8,183 nucleotides of DNA from assembly GCA_030833145.1 (NCBI GenBank), contig JAURHT010000089.1:1-8183 (forward strand), read 5' to 3'. Position numbers and translations under genes: made by a program. Source of the DNA: Aquirufa sp. (lineage in GTDB: Bacteria > Bacteroidota > Bacteroidia > Cytophagales > Spirosomataceae). Positions 1-6,058 of the stretch are shown here, one piece after another (position 1 is the first letter of the stretch; each line of letters starts with the position of its first letter). A model generated the notes under the pieces. The model saw only the letters and a program-made list of their open reading frames with translations, was not told the DNA's origin and made no database searches.

Positions 1-230
1 CCAAAATTACTACCTAAATCCCCTAAATCTGCAGCAGATAAGAGGGAAGGGGTTCCTCCGCCAAAATAGATTGTTTGTAGTTCAGTTCCCTGCAAATAGT
101 CTTTCTGAGCTGCTATTTCGTTACATAAAGCATTGACCATATCCTCTTTTCGGCTCATATTGGTCGAAAAATGGAAATCGCAATAATGACAAGCTTGCCT
201 ACAAAAGGGGATATGGAGGTAGAGGTGCAC
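1..230 (-). CDS. hemW: Radical SAM heme chaperone HemW, N-terminal part (runs off left edge)
   Basis: About 76 N-terminal codons are present; the rest lies beyond position 1. The protein begins VHLYLHIPFC and carries the radical-SAM cluster motif C10-RQA-C14-HY-C17 (CxxxCxxC), followed near residue 58 by GGGTPS, the glycine-rich SAM-binding segment typical of the HemN/HemW family. HIPFC with CHYCDFHFSTN is characteristic of HemW, which binds heme and a 4Fe-4S cluster and is thought to deliver heme to respiratory enzymes. It is not the oxygen-independent coproporphyrinogen oxidase HemN, with which it is often confused in annotations. I chose a GTG start at 230..228: the frame upstream has no ATG before an in-frame TGA, and this start puts the family's first beta strand at the N-terminus. 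It begins 4 nt after the peptidase stop, so the two genes are probably translated from one mRNA. The C-terminal HemW domain cannot be checked here. Confidence 0.9.
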   Translation of the reverse strand, partial: MHLYLHIPFCRQACHYCDFHFSTNMSRKEDMVNALCNEIAAQKDYLQGTELQTIYFGGGTPSLLSAADLGDLGSNF

Positions 231-234
231 TGAA

Positions 235-1464
235 TTAGGGTTCGAAAATCAAACAACTCAAGGTAGCAGGATCGAGCATTTCTTTCGCTAAAGATCGAAT
301 GTGTGCGCTGTCGATCAGGTCAATTTGTTCGAAAATTTCGTCTAAACTCTCAATTTTCTCACGATCTAGGAGATTCTTAGCCATCATTAACATGAAATTG
401 AGGTTTCCCTCTTCCGCCATCGCTAATTGACCTTTTAATTGGCTTTTTATCTTCTTCAATTGAGGGGCTGTTAATTCCTTTTCTTGAAGCTTCGAAAACT
501 CTTTGTGAATTAATTTCAAGGATTTATTCACCTGATTCGGTTCAGTTCCAAAATAGATGGCCCAATAACCGGAGTCTAAAAAGGAGGTTAAACTCGCTTC
601 GATGGAATACACAAGCCCGTGTCGTTCCCGAACTGATACGTTTAACAAGGAATTCATACCTGGCCCGCCTAATAGATTGACTAAAAGGAAGAACGCAAGT
701 CGATTCGGGTTTTCAATTGCAAAGGATTGACGTCCTAAAGCCACGTGGGACTGTGTAATGCCTCTTTTAATGACTTTAGTCTGAGGAATCATCGGTGTAG
801 GAGCAAGGCGTTTCACGATTTGCTTCTTCGCTTTGATTGATCCTAAATGCTTTTCTGCCCAGGCAAAAACCTTCGCTGGATCTAATTTCCCAATCGAAGA
901 GAACACGATCCGGGAGGTATCTAAATTGCGTTCGATGAAGGATTCGAGGTCCTTTTTTTGGAATGCTTGAACCGTCTCCGTTGTTCCTAATATATTCACT
1001 CCTAAAGGGTGATTGGGGAATAATAATTCATCGAAATCATCCTGAATGGCTTCCTCTGGGGCGTCATAGTACATCGACATCTCCTCTAAAATGACCGAAC
1101 GCTCTTTCTCTAGTTCCTTTTCAGGAAACACAGATTCAAACGTTATGTCAGTTAATAGTTCTAAGGCCCGTTCGAAATAGGGGCTAAGGATAGAGGCGTG
1201 GAAACAGATTTTTTCTTTGGTGGTATAGGCATTCAATTCTCCGCCATAAACTTCGAGGCGGTTAATAATCTGCATATTGTTCTTTTTCTTCGTCCCTTTG
1301 AAGGCCATATGCTCCCAAAAGTGCGCTAAACCCTCTTCTCCCGCTAATTCATCCCGACTACCAATGTCTAACATAATCCCTAAATGCGAGATCTCTGTGT
1401 GAAGCACTTGTCTGTGCACCACCGTGATTCCGTTAGAGAGGGTATGCAGGTGAATGGAATTCAT
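235..1464 (-). CDS. M16 family zinc metallopeptidase (pitrilysin/insulinase-like), single 409-aa unit
   Basis: This is a processing-peptidase-like M16 protein of about 45 kDa with the two-domain half-unit length of the M16B type. The N-terminal domain has the inverted zinc motif H48-FW-E51-H52, with E51 as the catalytic base and E127 or E128 (in VILEEM) as the third zinc ligand about 75 residues later. The second domain carries R279 and Y286 in the VRERHGLVYS segment, the substrate-binding Arg/Tyr pair of active M16 subunits. Both halves of the active site are therefore in one chain, so it probably works as a homodimer rather than as an inactive partner. No signal peptide is visible, which suggests a cytoplasmic enzyme, although many Bacteroidota relatives are envelope proteins. 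The substrate is unknown; peptide turnover is the likely role. ATG at 1464 gives the usual short lead-in (HTLSNGITVVH). It lies upstream of hemW with a 4-nt gap, and diverges from the GT9 gene. Confidence 0.93.
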   Translation of the reverse strand: MNSIHLHTLSNGITVVHRQVLHTEISHLGIMLDIGSRDELAGEEGLAHFWEHMAFKGTKKKNNMQIINRLEVYGGELNAYTTKEKICFHASILSPYFERALELLTDITFESVFPEKELEKERSVILEEMSMYYDAPEEAIQDDFDELLFPNHPLGVNILGTTETVQAFQKKDLESFIERNLDTSRIVFSSIGKLDPAKVFAWAEKHLGSIKAKKQIVKRLAPTPMIPQTKVIKRGITQSHVALGRQSFAIENPNRLAFFLLVNLLGGPGMNSLLNVSVRERHGLVYSIEASLTSFLDSGYWAIYFGTEPNQVNKSLKLIHKEFSKLQEKELTAPQLKKIKSQLKGQLAMAEEGNLNFMLMMAKNLLDREKIESLDEIFEQIDLIDSAHIRSLAKEMLDPATLSCLIFEP

Positions 1465-1490
1465 AAATGGGGTTTTGGTGAAAAATGTCT

Positions 1491-1498
1491 CAAAAATA
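1491..1498 (-). promoter_or_regulatory. Possible -7 box for the peptidase-hemW operon
   Basis: Reading on the minus strand, TATTTTTG fits the Bacteroidota -7 consensus TAnnTTTG and sits 26 nt before the peptidase ATG. No TTTG or TTG is found 19-21 nt further upstream, so support rests on the -7 box alone. The 68-bp gap to the divergent GT9 gene must hold both promoters. Confidence 0.35.
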
Positions 1499-1532
1499 AG
1501 TAATTTTATGGCTAATCGCTTCCTTTTCTTCC

Positions 1533-2531
1533 ATGAATCCAGTGTCCAAGGTGTTAATTATTCAGACCGCTTTCCTCGGGGATGCGGTTTTAGTAACATC
1601 CTTATTGGAGAAAATCCGGATAGAATCCCCTGAAACGGCCATTCATTTGTTAGTTCGAAAAGGGAATGAGTCTATTTTTCAAGCTTATACACATCCTTCT
1701 TTGGAGCGCGTTTGGACCTATGATAAGTCCAATAAACGGGCTTCTTGGCTTGATTTGCGTACTAATTTGAAACAAGAATCCTTCGATAAAGTTTTTGTGG
1801 TTCAGCGATTCTTCGGAATGGGTTTGTTGAGTCTGATGATAGGAGCGAAGCAGGTTTTTGGGTTTGCAAAAAATCCACTTTCTTGGTTTTTTACAAAGTC
1901 TTATCCGCATCCTTTTGGAAACGGAATCCATGAAGTGGAACGCAATACGGCTTTATTGAGCGATTGGTTAGGAGAAAAGGTCTATAAACCTTTTTTGAAT
2001 CCAGCACCGGTGCCAGCTCCGGCTAAAAATTACCTCTGCATTTCCCCTGGAAGTGTGTGGGAGACGAAGCGTTTACCCATTCAGAAGTGGATCGATTTTA
2101 TTCATTTATTACCTCGGGATCAGGCGATTGTGCTGATGGGTTCCCCTAATGAGAAGCATTTATCGGATGAAATTGAGCAAGCCTGCGCTGGCTGGCCTAT
2201 TTATAATGAAACGGGGAAACACGCTTTGTTAGCTTCTACGTCCATTTTTGCCCAAAGTAAAGGCAATTTCGTCAATGATTCCGGTCCGATGCATTTGTCT
2301 TCGGCTGTTAACGCGCCTATAGTTGCTCTTTTCTGTTCTACGATTCCGGATTTTGGCTTTGGACCATTAGCGGATCAAAGTCAAGTCATTGAGGTATCAG
2401 AAAAATTGGATTGTCGTCCTTGTGGAGATCATGGCAAGAAAAATTGCCCACTAGGTCATTATGCCTGCGGAAATCACATCTCTACCCAAAAAATGTTATT
2501 GGCTTACGAAGCTCTCGAAGCAAGTAAATAA
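1533..2531 (+). CDS. Glycosyltransferase family 9 protein (heptosyltransferase-like)
   Basis: This 332-residue protein has the two Rossmann-like halves of GT-B family GT9, whose members transfer sugars (ADP-heptose in LPS core synthesis) at the inner face of the cytoplasmic membrane. Visible signatures are KVLIIQTAFLGDAVL at residues 6-20 (first strand and acceptor-side glycine loop), CISPGSVWETKRLP near 169-182 (start of the nucleotide-binding half), and NDSGPMHLSSA at 248-258 (donor-binding loop). The C-terminus holds C294-RP-C297, C305 and C312, a four-cysteine cluster common in the Bacteroidota branch of the family and possibly metal-binding or structural. The acceptor and donor cannot be told from sequence, so I do not call it rfaF or rfaC. 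An in-frame TAA at 1497 limits the N-terminus, and ATG at 1533 is the only reasonable start. Its last 28 bases overlap pyrB on the opposite strand. rfbC, another surface-glycan gene, lies 1.5 kb away. Confidence 0.9.
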   Translation: MNPVSKVLIIQTAFLGDAVLVTSLLEKIRIESPETAIHLLVRKGNESIFQAYTHPSLERVWTYDKSNKRASWLDLRTNLKQESFDKVFVVQRFFGMGLLSLMIGAKQVFGFAKNPLSWFFTKSYPHPFGNGIHEVERNTALLSDWLGEKVYKPFLNPAPVPAPAKNYLCISPGSVWETKRLPIQKWIDFIHLLPRDQAIVLMGSPNEKHLSDEIEQACAGWPIYNETGKHALLASTSIFAQSKGNFVNDSGPMHLSSAVNAPIVALFCSTIPDFGFGPLADQSQVIEVSEKLDCRPCGDHGKKNCPLGHYACGNHISTQKMLLAYEALEASK

Positions 2532-3424
2532 AGGACAGCCATTCTCACGGCCACGCCATTTTCTACCTGATCTAGGATAATCGAATGGGGCGAATCTGCC
2601 GCGTCAGAACTTAATTCCACCCCGCGATTTATTGGGCCTGGGTGCATTAAAACGATTTCTTTGGGTAATTCCTCCAGCATCGCGCGATTGATCCCGAAGA
2701 ACTGAGAGTATTCGCGAAGGCTAGGGAAGTATTTGATTTGTTGTCTTTCTAACTGGATGCGAAGCACATTGGCAGCATCGCACCAAGCTAAGGTACTCTT
2801 CACATCGTGTGAAACTTCTACGCCTAAGCTTTGAATATGCTTCGGAATCAAGGTGCTAGGTCCGCAAAGACGAACTTCAGCTCCTTGCTTTTTCAAGGCG
2901 TAAATATTGGAAAGGGCTACGCGTGAGTGCAAAATGTCACCGATAATGGCGATCTTTTTGCCGGCTAAATCACCCAGTTTTTCTTGTAATGAGAATGTAT
3001 CTAATAAGGCTTGTGTCGGATGCTCGTGCGTTCCGTCGCCTGCATTGACGATATTGGCTTTAATATGTTTGGCTAAATAATGAGGCGCACCTGGACTAGC
3101 GTGGCGCATCACAATCATATCCACTTTCATTGCTAGGATATTATTGACTGTATCCAATAGAGTTTCCCCTTTTTTTACGGAACTGCCTGAAGCGGAGAAG
3201 TTAATGGTGTCAGCGGAAAGTCTCTTTTCGGCTAATTCAAAGGATAATCGAGTACGAGTGGAATTTTCAAAGAAGATGTTGGCAATCGTCACATCGCGTA
3301 GAGAAGGAACTTTTTTAATCGGTCTGTTCAAGACCTCTTTAAATTCTCTGGCCGTTTTAACAATCAATTGAATGGATTCTTCATCCAGATCTTTGATTCC
3401 TAATAAATGTGGCGACTTTAACAT
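2504..3424 (-). CDS. pyrB: Aspartate carbamoyltransferase catalytic subunit
   Basis: PyrB condenses carbamoyl phosphate and L-aspartate to N-carbamoyl-L-aspartate, the committed step of pyrimidine synthesis, in the cytoplasm. The 306-residue length is normal. The carbamoyl-phosphate loop is F51-FENSTRTR-59; the mobile lysine loop SSVKKGET is at 81-88 (K84/K85); R107, the HPTQ motif at 135-138 and R168 follow. The aspartate-domain residues appear as R222/Q224 in LRIQ and as HPGPINRG at 261-268. All key residues are intact and distinguish it from ornithine carbamoyltransferase. No pyrI regulatory subunit gene lies beside it, so it may act as an unregulated trimer or with a dihydroorotase partner encoded elsewhere. 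The ATG lies 2 nt after the pyrR stop (TAA-TT-ATG), implying translational coupling. The 3' end overlaps the convergent GT9 gene by 28 bp, leaving no separate terminator. Confidence 0.97.
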   Translation of the reverse strand: MLKSPHLLGIKDLDEESIQLIVKTAREFKEVLNRPIKKVPSLRDVTIANIFFENSTRTRLSFELAEKRLSADTINFSASGSSVKKGETLLDTVNNILAMKVDMIVMRHASPGAPHYLAKHIKANIVNAGDGTHEHPTQALLDTFSLQEKLGDLAGKKIAIIGDILHSRVALSNIYALKKQGAEVRLCGPSTLIPKHIQSLGVEVSHDVKSTLAWCDAANVLRIQLERQQIKYFPSLREYSQFFGINRAMLEELPKEIVLMHPGPINRGVELSSDAADSPHSIILDQVENGVAVRMAVLYLLASRAS

Positions 3425-3426
3425 AA

Positions 3427-3969
3427 TTATTCAGGTTGAGGAATTAACCAAATTCTGTCCGCTTCGTGGCCTTGCTCCGTCCACTCTACGAGTACTTTTT
3501 CGGTGGGTAAGGTATTCACACTTTTACCCACGTAATCTGCGTTAATCGGCAAATCTCGATTATAAATACGATCAATTAAGACACATAATTCCACTTTAGC
3601 CGGTCTCCCAAAACTATTCATCGCATCTAGCGCAGCCCGCACCATTCGGCCAGTGGCTAACACGTCATCCACTAGGATAACACGCTTGTTTTCGATTAAA
3701 AAGGGGACATCGGTTGAATTAGGCGATACGGTTTCTCTACGGCGATAATCGTCGCGAAAGAACGTAGCGTCTATTTTTCCTACACTAGGGGCTATTTCGA
3801 GGTGTTTACTTAATTCTTTCGCGATTCTTTCTGCAAAGAAAATTCCGCGCGGCTGTAAGCCCAGAATAACGGTTTCCACATCTTTGATTTGATTTTCAAT
3901 GAGCTCTTGACACAACCGAGAGATGGTTATTTCGAGTAATGGGCTTGATAAAATCAGCTTGCGAGTCAT
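3427..3969 (-). CDS. pyrR: PyrR-type bifunctional pyrimidine regulator / uracil phosphoribosyltransferase
   Basis: This 180-residue phosphoribosyltransferase has the PyrR layout. The PRPP-binding motif VILVDDVLATGR is at residues 97-108 and the hood segment LPINADYVGK at 140-149. In Bacillus PyrR senses UMP/UTP and binds pyr leader RNA, and it has weak uracil phosphoribosyltransferase activity (uracil + PRPP to UMP). The PRPP loop is intact here, so catalysis is plausible. By my remembered alignment to B. subtilis PyrR, several positions reported to matter for RNA binding differ: H22 is Q21 here, R27 is N26, R146 is N143, and the HR pair near 140 is N137-R138; R19 and K152 are kept. Together with the very short upstream region, this suggests it may not act as a classical attenuator. 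It is the first gene of the pyrR-pyrB pair, 25 nt downstream of rfbC. Confidence 0.93.
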   Translation of the reverse strand: MTRKLILSSPLLEITISRLCQELIENQIKDVETVILGLQPRGIFFAERIAKELSKHLEIAPSVGKIDATFFRDDYRRRETVSPNSTDVPFLIENKRVILVDDVLATGRMVRAALDAMNSFGRPAKVELCVLIDRIYNRDLPINADYVGKSVNTLPTEKVLVEWTEQGHEADRIWLIPQPE

Positions 3970-3974
3970 TGATG

Positions 3975-3982
3975 CAAAGATA
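3975..3982 (-). promoter_or_regulatory. pyrR: Possible -7 box directly in front of pyrR
   Basis: On the minus strand TATCTTTG matches TAnnTTTG exactly and ends 5 nt before the pyrR ATG. A transcript from here would be leaderless or nearly so. No good -33 TTTG lies 19-21 nt upstream (the region is AT-rich, inside the rfbC stop-codon area), so pyrR may instead, or also, be read from the rfbC promoter. Confidence 0.45.
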
Positions 3983-3994
3983 TCAAAATTTTAA

Positions 3995-4534
3995 TTAAAA
4001 AATCGGATGATTGGGGTCAAAATCGGGTAGAATTTGGTCCTTATCCGATACAATGGGATTTTCAACGCCCCATTCGATCCCTAATTGAGGATCATTCCAG
4101 CGAATACCTGATTCCGCTTCTTTGTTCCAAAAATTCGTGCATTTGTACACAAAAATGGTCTCTTCTAAGGCGATAAAGCCGTGGGCAAAACCGATGGGTA
4201 CATAGAGCATATTCCCTTTATCAGCGTCTAAAACGAATTTTTCATGCTGCCCAAAAGTAGGGGAGTCCTTTCGCAAATCCACCACCACGTCCAATGCTTT
4301 TCCGGTCATGACGCGCACTAATTTGCCTTGACCGTTCGGGTTATGTTGGAAATGTAAACCGCGCAACACGCCTTTCGAAGAAAAGGAATAATTGTCTTGC
4401 ACAAAATCTTCAGGAATTCCATTTGCTGCAAAACGCTTTTGGTTGTAGGATTCGTAGAAAAATCCACGTTCGTCGTGAAATTTAGTCGGTATGCACTCGA
4501 TAACTCCGGATAAACGCTGTGTAATGAATTCCAT
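3995..4534 (-). CDS. rfbC: dTDP-4-dehydrorhamnose 3,5-epimerase
   Basis: RfbC/RmlC epimerises dTDP-4-keto-6-deoxyglucose at C3 and C5, the third step to dTDP-L-rhamnose for surface polysaccharide. The 179-residue cupin has the family markers: DERGFFYESY at 21-30, the catalytic-His segment GVLRGLHFQ with H61, the VDLRKDSPTFG strand at 85-95, YVPIGFAHGF at 111-120 with H118, and the catalytic tyrosine Y130 in FVYKC. H61 and Y130 are the acid/base pair expected of a true 3,5-epimerase, although 3-epimerases for other dTDP-sugars share much of this. The usual partners rfbA, rfbB and rfbD are not in the window. It diverges from pyrF, has its own well-formed promoter, and is followed after 25 nt by pyrR, so read-through into the pyrimidine genes is likely. 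Confidence 0.95.
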   Translation of the reverse strand: MEFITQRLSGVIECIPTKFHDERGFFYESYNQKRFAANGIPEDFVQDNYSFSSKGVLRGLHFQHNPNGQGKLVRVMTGKALDVVVDLRKDSPTFGQHEKFVLDADKGNMLYVPIGFAHGFIALEETIFVYKCTNFWNKEAESGIRWNDPQLGIEWGVENPIVSDKDQILPDFDPNHPIF

Positions 4535-4537
4535 TTG

Positions 4538-4568
4538 TTGGTTTTTGGCAGGGAAAGGGATAGATTTG
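4538..4568 (+). promoter_or_regulatory. Promoter of the pyrF-DUF2721 operon
   Basis: TTG at 4538-4540, a 20-nt spacer and TAGATTTG at 4561-4568 match the Bacteroidota -33/-7 pattern. Transcription should begin a few bases after 4568, giving a leader of about 50 nt before the pyrF ATG at 4623. The box lies 3 nt from the oppositely directed rfbC -7 box. Confidence 0.6.
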
Positions 4569-4571
4569 TGG

Positions 4572-4602
4572 CAAAATTAATCCAATTTAGGCTTATTCCA
4601 AA
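4572..4602 (-). promoter_or_regulatory. Promoter of rfbC (and possibly pyrR-pyrB)
   Basis: On the minus strand TTTG (4602-4599), a 19-nt spacer and TAATTTTG (4579-4572) are an exact match to the TTTG-N19-TAnnTTTG form used by the Bacteroidota primary sigma factor. The start would fall near 4566, about 30 nt before the rfbC ATG at 4534. Confidence 0.65.
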
Positions 4603-4622
4603 GGCCATTTTCCCTCCATCGT

Positions 4623-5447
4623 ATGAATTCAGCGGAATTAATTAAGCAAATTGAACAAAAGAGATCCTTTTTATGCGTCGGTTTGGACACCGATATCTCG
4701 TTGATTCCAAGTCGATTTAAGACGGAAAAAGATCCCATTTTTGCCTTTAATAAAGCGGTTATTGATGCTACTTTGCCCTTTGCAGTCGCTTACAAGCCTA
4801 ATATCGCCTTTTATGAAGCTTTAGGGCCTGCTGGCTGGGAAAGTTTACAAAAAACGATGGACTATATGCCTAAGGACGTATTTTCTATTGCGGATGCGAA
4901 ACGTGGTGACATTGGAAATACGGCAACTAAATACGCTCAAACATTCTTTGAGCCTTCTCGTGCCGGTTTTGATTTCGATTCTGTTACTGTGGCGCCCTAT
5001 ATGGGGGAGGATTCGGTGAGTCCTTTCTTGCAATTTGAAGATAAATGGGTAATTCTTTTGGCTTTAACTTCTAATCCGGGTAGCAACGATTTTCAGCAAT
5101 TAAAGGATGAAACGGGTATTCCTTTTTATGAACATGTAATGCGTAAATCGATGGAATGGGGAAATGCAGATCAATTAATGTTCGTGATAGGAGCCACTAG
5201 GACGGATTATATTGCCAAAGTCCGTGAAATCGCCCCTGATAATTTTTTCTTAGTTCCAGGCATAGGAGCCCAAGGTGGAAGTTTGTCTGATGTGGCCAAA
5301 TTTGGCATGAATGATAAAGTGGGATTACTCGTGAATTCCTCTCGTGGCATTATCTATGCGGGGGATGATACCTCGGTTTCTGCCGCTAGAGAAGCGAAAA
5401 AGGTACAAGAAGAAATGAATCAACTACTAGATCAATATTATAAATAA
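4623..5447 (+). CDS. pyrF: Orotidine 5'-phosphate decarboxylase, type 2
   Basis: PyrF decarboxylates OMP to UMP, the last step of de novo UMP synthesis, in the cytoplasm. At 274 residues it matches the longer type-2 (bacterial/mycobacterial-like) family rather than the roughly 230-residue type 1. The catalytic tetrad region is D91-AK-RGD-I97, with K93 and D96 as the charged pair; K58 in AYKPN is the other conserved lysine. GLDTD at 20-24 opens the barrel. The phosphate-binding elements are VPGIGAQGG at 211-219 and NSSRGIIYA at 238-246 with R241. No key residue is missing. It has its own divergent promoter and is separated from pyrR-pyrB by rfbC, which is on the other strand. The following DUF2721 gene starts 1 nt after its stop. 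Confidence 0.97.
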   Translation: MNSAELIKQIEQKRSFLCVGLDTDISLIPSRFKTEKDPIFAFNKAVIDATLPFAVAYKPNIAFYEALGPAGWESLQKTMDYMPKDVFSIADAKRGDIGNTATKYAQTFFEPSRAGFDFDSVTVAPYMGEDSVSPFLQFEDKWVILLALTSNPGSNDFQQLKDETGIPFYEHVMRKSMEWGNADQLMFVIGATRTDYIAKVREIAPDNFFLVPGIGAQGGSLSDVAKFGMNDKVGLLVNSSRGIIYAGDDTSVSAAREAKKVQEEMNQLLDQYYK

Positions 5448-5448
5448 C

Positions 5449-5856
5449 ATGGAATTAAGCATTGGTACTCCGGCTTTATTGTTCTCAACAGTTTCCTTGT
5501 TGATGATCGCTTTTACAAATCGCTTTATGTCGATGGCTTCGTTGATTCGTGGTTTACACGAAAAATTTCAACAAAACCCGGACGATGCGATTCGCATGCA
5601 AATCGATAACCTGCGATTGCGGATGAAATTGATTCAACGTATGCAAATAATCGCCATTATTAGCTTGATTTTAAGCGTGGTGTGTATGTTCCTCTTATTT
5701 ATGAATCAACAACTTATTGCACGCTGGTTTTTTGGGATTGGTCTCTTGGGGATGAGTATTTCTTTGGCGTTAAGTGCTTGGGAGATAACGATTTCCACTA
5801 AAGCACTCGAAGTGGAACTCTCAGATATGGAAGAAGTTATAAATAAGAGGAAATAA
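5449..5856 (+). CDS. DUF2721 family small membrane protein
   Basis: The 135-residue protein has three predicted membrane segments, roughly residues 5-24, 66-85 and 90-110, with a charged cytoplasm-like stretch at 34-64 rich in Arg/Lys (LRLRMKLIQRMQ) between the first two. The pattern TNRFMSMASLIR near 23-34, then LRLRMKLIQRMQ, then LSAWEITIS near 108-116 is what I recognise as DUF2721. The function of this family is unknown. The tail (119-135) is acidic then basic and probably helical. The ATG is 1 nt after the pyrF stop (TAA-C-ATG), so it is almost certainly in the same operon and translated by coupling. The link to pyrimidine synthesis may be only one of transcription. An AT-only hairpin follows the stop codon at once; a better terminator lies 150 bp further on. 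Confidence 0.85.
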   Translation: MELSIGTPALLFSTVSLLMIAFTNRFMSMASLIRGLHEKFQQNPDDAIRMQIDNLRLRMKLIQRMQIIAIISLILSVVCMFLLFMNQQLIARWFFGIGLLGMSISLALSAWEITISTKALEVELSDMEEVINKRK

Positions 5857-5859
5857 TGC

Positions 5860-5886
5860 TATTTTTTATCTGAATAGTAAAAAATA
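5860..5886 (+). repeat. AT-only inverted repeat just after the DUF2721 stop
   Basis: TATTTTTTA (5860-5868) and TAAAAAATA (5878-5886) are perfect complements around a 9-nt loop. With no G-C pair and no U-tract afterwards it would be a weak terminator; it may protect the mRNA 3' end or be a by-product of AT-rich sequence. Confidence 0.5.
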
Positions 5887-5921
5887 TCTAGCAAAATCTT
5901 TTCCGCCTATAAAATATTTAC

Positions 5922-5936
5922 TACTTTTGTATACAA
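5922..5936 (+). promoter_or_regulatory. Promoter-like -7 box overlapping a 10-bp palindrome
   Basis: TACTTTTG (5922-5929) fits TAnnTTTG. The perfect palindrome TTGTATACAA (5927-5936) overlaps its end, where a repressor could sit. About 20 nt upstream there is only TTTTCC, not TTTG. Nothing but the candidate RNA lies downstream on this strand before glgB's 3' end. Confidence 0.3.
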
Positions 5937-6005
5937 TAATTACATTTCATACAAACGAAGATTTTGAATGACTTAGGTCATTAAAAATACTACTTAGGCG
6001 GATTG

Positions 6006-6038
6006 AATAAAGGCTCGGAATTTTTCTGAGTCTTTATT
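6006..6038 (+). terminator. Hairpin terminator between DUF2721 and glgB
   Basis: AATAAAGGCTCGG (6006-6018), a 7-nt loop, and CTGAGTCTTTATT (6026-6038) form a 13-bp stem followed by a T-rich tail (GTTTCT). In the plus-strand RNA the two imperfect positions are G-U wobbles; in the minus-strand RNA the same positions are A-C mismatches. The hairpin is therefore better suited to stopping plus-strand transcripts, although it could also serve glgB 20 nt past its stop. Confidence 0.7.
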
Positions 6039-6058
6039 GTTTCTAGCCATTTCGGATC

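Larger units (their letters stand above)
5892..6038 (+). ncRNA. Candidate structured RNA in the convergent gap (small RNA or structured 3' UTR)
   Basis: The 202-bp gap 5857-6058 between two converging genes has no coding frame of note but has dense pairing potential. CAAAATCTT (5892-5900) complements AAGATTTTG (5958-5966), TCCGCCTA (5902-5909) complements TAGGCGGA (5995-6002), and AATGAC/GTCATT (5967-5982) forms a small hairpin with loop TTAG. The first two pairings cross each other, so they would form a pseudoknot or exclude one another. The region ends with a strong hairpin terminator. A TAnnTTTG match, TACTTTTG at 5922-5929, could start a transcript of about 100 nt, but its -33 element is poor and such a transcript would lack the left arms. 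Read-through from pyrF-DUF2721 would include everything. I do not recognise a known RNA family. Confidence 0.35.

Noticed and set aside
1..230. HemN (oxygen-independent coproporphyrinogen III oxidase) as the name of the left-edge gene
   Set aside because: The N-terminus starts directly at HIPFC with CHYCDFHFSTN, the shorter HemW form, without the N-terminal extension that precedes the cluster motif in HemN.
1474..1508. TTTG-N23-TAATTTTA as a promoter for the GT9 gene
   Set aside because: The spacer is longer than the 19-21 nt seen elsewhere in this window and the -7 box lacks its final G; too weak to list as a feature.
1650..1931. Minus-strand 93-codon open frame inside the GT9 gene
   Set aside because: It lies wholly within a well-supported gene on the other strand and its composition is like noise (Lys/Arg/Ser-rich, no motif).
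3970..3994. PyrR-responsive attenuator upstream of pyrR
   Set aside because: The gap is 25 nt, too short for the required alternative hairpins, and no conserved PyrR binding loop sequence is present.
4318..4608. Minus-strand 96-codon open frame over the 5' half of rfbC and its promoter
   Set aside because: It is out of frame with a clear rfbC, has no recognisable domain and would begin inside the promoter region; it is a shadow of rfbC.
5860..5886. AT-only hairpin as the terminator of pyrF-DUF2721
   Set aside because: No G-C pairs in the stem and no U-tract after it; the hairpin at 6006-6038 is far better.
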